Source: Vibrio fortis (GTDB lineage: Bacteria; Pseudomonadota; Gammaproteobacteria; Enterobacterales; Vibrionaceae). Taken from it: 64,000 nt of DNA. The notes below the pieces were generated by a model. The model ran no database searches, was not told where the DNA came from, and saw only the letters and a list, made by a program, of their open reading frames with translations. The stretch spans positions 1,550,001-1,614,000 of the forward strand of contig NZ_AP025488.1 of assembly GCF_024347475.1 (NCBI RefSeq). The letters are read 5' to 3'. The first letter of the stretch is position 1; each line of letters begins with the position of its first letter. Below are positions 61,605-64,000 of the stretch, piece after piece. The position numbers and the translations under genes were made by a program.

Positions 61605-62720
61605 ATGAACGACTTTTTTCAACAAGTTCAGACTTACATAAGTGCGAACCACCATGAGTGGAGTAGCAGCGTTCTATTCATCACCATTGCCAGCTTCTTC
61701 GCATGGGTCGCATGGCGAATTCTTCATAGTCGATTGGAAATTCTGGCCAAGAAAACCGCTTTCCATTGGGATGACTTGCTGCTCGATGCTTTGAAAACAC
61801 CGATCAGCACCGTGTTGTGGTGTTGGCCTGGCACTGTTTCTTTGGGGTTAATACTTCAAGGGGAGTTTGGAGGTGAAATCAATTGGCTTAGAACCCTAAA
61901 GCACATCTTAATCATCTGTACCTTTGTTTGGTTCACTCTCAGAATGATCTCTAACAGCGAGGAGTACATCCTAGCTCAGAAGAAACGAGATGAAACGACA
62001 GTACAGGCCATCGCGAAAGTATTCCGTCTATTCTTTATGGTGATGGGTGCACTCACCATCATGCAAACCTTTGGGTTGAGTCTGTCAGGCCTTCTTACTT
62101 TTGGTGGTGTAGGTGGTTTAATCGTCGGTTTGGCGGCGAAGGACTTATTATCTAACTTCTTTGGCGGCATGATGATCTACTTCGATCGTCCATTCAAAGT
62201 CGGTGACTGGATTCGCTCTCCTGACCGTAAAATTGAAGGCACTGTAGAACGTATTGGATGGCGTATGACCATTATCAGAACCTTCGACAAACGCCCGATC
62301 TACGTGCCGAACTCTGTCTTCAGTAATATCGTTGTGGAAAACCCTTCACGCATGCTTAATCGTCGTATCAACGAAACCATCGGCCTGCGTTACGAAGACG
62401 CCGATAAAATGCAAGCGATTGTGGATGACGTAAAAACGATGCTAGAGAACCATCCAGATATTGATGCCAAGCAAACGCTCATCGTCAACTTTGACAAGTT
62501 TGGCCCTTCATCTCTGAATTTCTTTATCTACACCTTCACGAAAACGGTTAATTGGATTCGTTTTCACGAAGTTAAACAGGATGTGTTACTTAAAGTGCTT
62601 GAGATTGTGCACGCGCATAAAGCTGACGTCGCATTCCCAACACAAACCCTACACCTGCAGCAGGGAGTCGCCCATATTCCTGAACACGACGCGCCAAGCA
62701 CGCCTGAAAGCAGTCTTTAA
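61605..62720 (+). CDS. MscS-family mechanosensitive channel
   Basis: 371 residues. Three or four N-terminal spans lead to the pore helix and the MscS signature (LLTFGGVGGLIVGLAAKDLLSNFFGGMMIYFDRPFKVGDWI), followed by the beta domain and the C-terminal alpha/beta part. It releases solutes under hypo-osmotic shock. Closer to the YbdG/YnaI type than to short MscS, judged by length. Divergent from ktrA with a 280-bp gap between. Confidence 0.9.
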   Translation: MNDFFQQVQTYISANHHEWSSSVLFITIASFFAWVAWRILHSRLEILAKKTAFHWDDLLLDALKTPISTVLWCWPGTVSLGLILQGEFGGEINWLRTLKHILIICTFVWFTLRMISNSEEYILAQKKRDETTVQAIAKVFRLFFMVMGALTIMQTFGLSLSGLLTFGGVGGLIVGLAAKDLLSNFFGGMMIYFDRPFKVGDWIRSPDRKIEGTVERIGWRMTIIRTFDKRPIYVPNSVFSNIVVENPSRMLNRRINETIGLRYEDADKMQAIVDDVKTMLENHPDIDAKQTLIVNFDKFGPSSLNFFIYTFTKTVNWIRFHEVKQDVLLKVLEIVHAHKADVAFPTQTLHLQQGVAHIPEHDAPSTPESSL

Positions 62721-62757
62721 AGCAAAAGAGCCATACTATTACGTATGGCTCTTTGCT
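62721..62757 (+). terminator. Terminator of the MscS-type gene
   Basis: Long stem AGCAAAAGAGCCATAC / GTATGGCTCTTTGCT, nearly perfect, with T-rich end. Confidence 0.9.
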
Positions 62758-62791
62758 ATTTGATGTTCTTCATCACTCGTTAGCTACCGAG

Positions 62792-63205
62792 CTATTTTAG
62801 TTGAATACTTGAGAAGGTTTCGTTAATCAATCCACTACCTGAGCGTTTCTTCATCGTGACTTTCACAGAACGCTTTGAATCCGCAACATCATAGCGTATT
62901 GCTTGTCCTAGAAACTTATCATTGCGTTTAAGTTCACGAGCTTCCAGCTTTACCGTTTGGTTTCCGCGATTGACCTTACAGCGGTAATCCCAATCGTTCT
63001 TGCCATCTTTTACGCTTAGTAGAATGCGTTGATTTGCATTGCCTGAAGTGGCTTTGATCCCGCGGGGTTTCTTATCAATTGCCAAAGCAAGGCCTGCTTT
63101 ACACAGCTGCTCCGCAGTAAAACCCTGCGCCGCTTCTGCTGTAGATACGTTGAACGCAGCCAAAGCCACTAAAGCAATACGCGGAAGCACGAATTTTGTT
63201 TTCAT
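62792..63205 (-). CDS. Exported hypothetical protein, 137 aa
   Basis: Signal peptide about 1-25 (ending EAA). The mature part is short, basic and strand-rich with two cysteines. Not recognised. Its base composition matches the chromosomal genes around it. Confidence 0.75.
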   Translation of the reverse strand: MKTKFVLPRIALVALAAFNVSTAEAAQGFTAEQLCKAGLALAIDKKPRGIKATSGNANQRILLSVKDGKNDWDYRCKVNRGNQTVKLEARELKRNDKFLGQAIRYDVADSKRSVKVTMKKRSGSGLINETFSSIQLK

Positions 63206-63332
63206 TGATCAAACCCTTCAAGTTATCGAACATCATTTTATTTAACCATCACCAATACGGTAAGTCAACGGTTTATGGTATACCTATATTTTAAAAAAAG
63301 CGGTTCTCGACTTTTCTAGGTCAGAAAACAAA

Positions 63333-63361
63333 AAAACCTTGCTGCGAGACAGCAAGGTTTT
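63333..63361 (-). terminator. Terminator of the DAHP synthase gene
   Basis: 10-bp stem AACCTTGCTG / CAGCAAGGTT with a 5-nt loop and minus-strand T-run. Confidence 0.9.
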
Positions 63362-63380
63362 TGTTATTCAGCCAACAATA

Positions 63381-64000
63381 TTACTTGTTACGACGACTCT
63401 CAACTGCATCCGCCAGCTGACGCAAAACAGTTTCTGTGTCTTCCCAACCAATACAAGCATCAGTGATTGATTGACCGTAAGTTTCTACCTTGCCATCAAC
63501 AAGATCTTGGCGACCTTCAACTAGGTGTGACTCAATCATCACACCGAATACAGCAGCATCACCGCCAGCGATTTGTGCGCTAACGTCGTCTGAAACATTC
63601 AATTGACGCTTAAATTGCTTAGAACTGTTTGCGTGGCTGAAATCAATCATCACTTTTTGTGGCAGACCTGATGCTTCAAGTTCTTGTTTGATCTTAGCTA
63701 CGTGCTCTGCGCTGTAGTTTGGCTCTTTACCTCCACGCAGAATAATATGACAGTCTGGATTACCTGCAGTTTCTACGATAGCAGAGTGACCGTATTTAGT
63801 TACAGATAAGAAGTGGTGAGATGAGCTCGCAGAACGAATAGCGTCGGTCGCGATCTTGATGTTGCCATCAGTGCCATTCTTAAAGCCAACTGGGCAAGAA
63901 AGACCAGATGCTAGCTCACGGTGAACTTGTGATTCCGTTGTTCGAGCGCCAATTGCACCCCAGCTGATCAAATCCGCTACGTATTGTGGCGTGATCATAT
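63381..64000 (-). CDS. aroG: DAHP synthase class I, C-terminal part (5' end outside window)
   Basis: The 205 visible residues match the E. coli AroG type closely: SWGAIGARTTESQVHRELASGLS, then PVGFKNGTDG, CHIILRGGKEPNY, KVMIDFSHANSSKQ, GVMIESHLVEG and SITDACIGWEDTE. The visible ATG at 63998 is internal; the gene starts beyond the edge. It makes the first shikimate-pathway intermediate. Which of the three feedback types it is cannot be told without the N-terminus. Confidence 0.93.
   Translation of the reverse strand, partial: MITPQYVADLISWGAIGARTTESQVHRELASGLSCPVGFKNGTDGNIKIATDAIRSASSSHHFLSVTKYGHSAIVETAGNPDCHIILRGGKEPNYSAEHVAKIKQELEASGLPQKVMIDFSHANSSKQFKRQLNVSDDVSAQIAGGDAAVFGVMIESHLVEGRQDLVDGKVETYGQSITDACIGWEDTETVLRQLADAVESRRNK

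Noticed and set aside
1..64000. tRNA, rRNA genes or insertion sequences
   Set aside because: No cloverleaf, rRNA segment, transposase or terminal inverted repeats with target duplications were recognised.

Overview
The window joins two kinds of DNA. Bases 1 to about 57,740 are the right-hand part of a large, AT-rich integrated mobile element whose left end lies outside the window. Bases from about 57,740 to 64,000 are a conserved chromosomal block: a cut-off yhfA/OsmC-family gene, a fused exported msrAB, the KtrB/KtrA potassium transporter pair, an MscS-type channel, a small exported protein and the 3' end of a class I DAHP synthase (aroG type). The KtrA/KtrB sequences and the gene set point to Vibrio or a close relative (inference). 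The chromosomal genes look visibly richer in G+C than the element.

The element ends in a large serine recombinase (55,720-57,687). About 50 bp beyond it, the yhfA reading frame breaks at codon 41, so the host attachment site is inside yhfA. Cargo and maintenance genes, left to right: a helicase C-terminus overlapped by a GIY-YIG nuclease-like gene; a LexA-controlled umuD-umuC pair; a secreted BspA/DUF285 repeat protein; a run of unknown genes; an H-NS-like protein whose DNA-binding QGR motif reads QGD; a candidate initiator-like gene next to a possible small RNA and iteron-like repeats; large membrane proteins; a four-gene + strand operon of unknown function; a ParA ATPase with a partner gene; a divergent relaxase-like protein; an ArdC-like zinc peptidase; two more large membrane proteins; small membrane proteins; a methyltransferase-like protein with a degenerate catalytic motif; a zinc-ribbon protein; two GNAT acetyltransferases; a surface/secreted pair (RCC1-like repeats plus a membrane-anchored repeat protein); and several unknown proteins.

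Together these suggest an integrative and conjugative (or mobilisable) element. A relaxase, a partition pair, an ArdC-type antirestriction candidate and SOS polymerase genes are typical companions. Four large proteins share one layout: signal peptide or N-terminal anchor, early membrane segments, a very large soluble domain and a C-terminal cluster of membrane segments. That is reminiscent of DotA/TraY- or TraG/VirB6-type channel proteins. No recognisable VirB4, VirD4 or secretin gene lies in the window, so the rest of any transfer machine must lie to the left or be too divergent to recognise by eye.

The strongest undescribed signals are in the noncoding DNA. (1) At least nine palindromes with core TTACA-N3-TGTAA lie exclusively in intergenic gaps, including both sides of the parA operon. 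They are built from two half-site types that occur pure or as hybrids. (2) A GGTCC box sits exactly 3 nt upstream of the -10 hexamer in several promoters. (3) An ATGGAGG ribosome-binding leader recurs before many genes. (4) The two GNAT genes are preceded by paired leaders with a hairpin and a mini-ORF. Together these suggest the element carries its own regulatory code. All family calls are by eye; no database search was possible.
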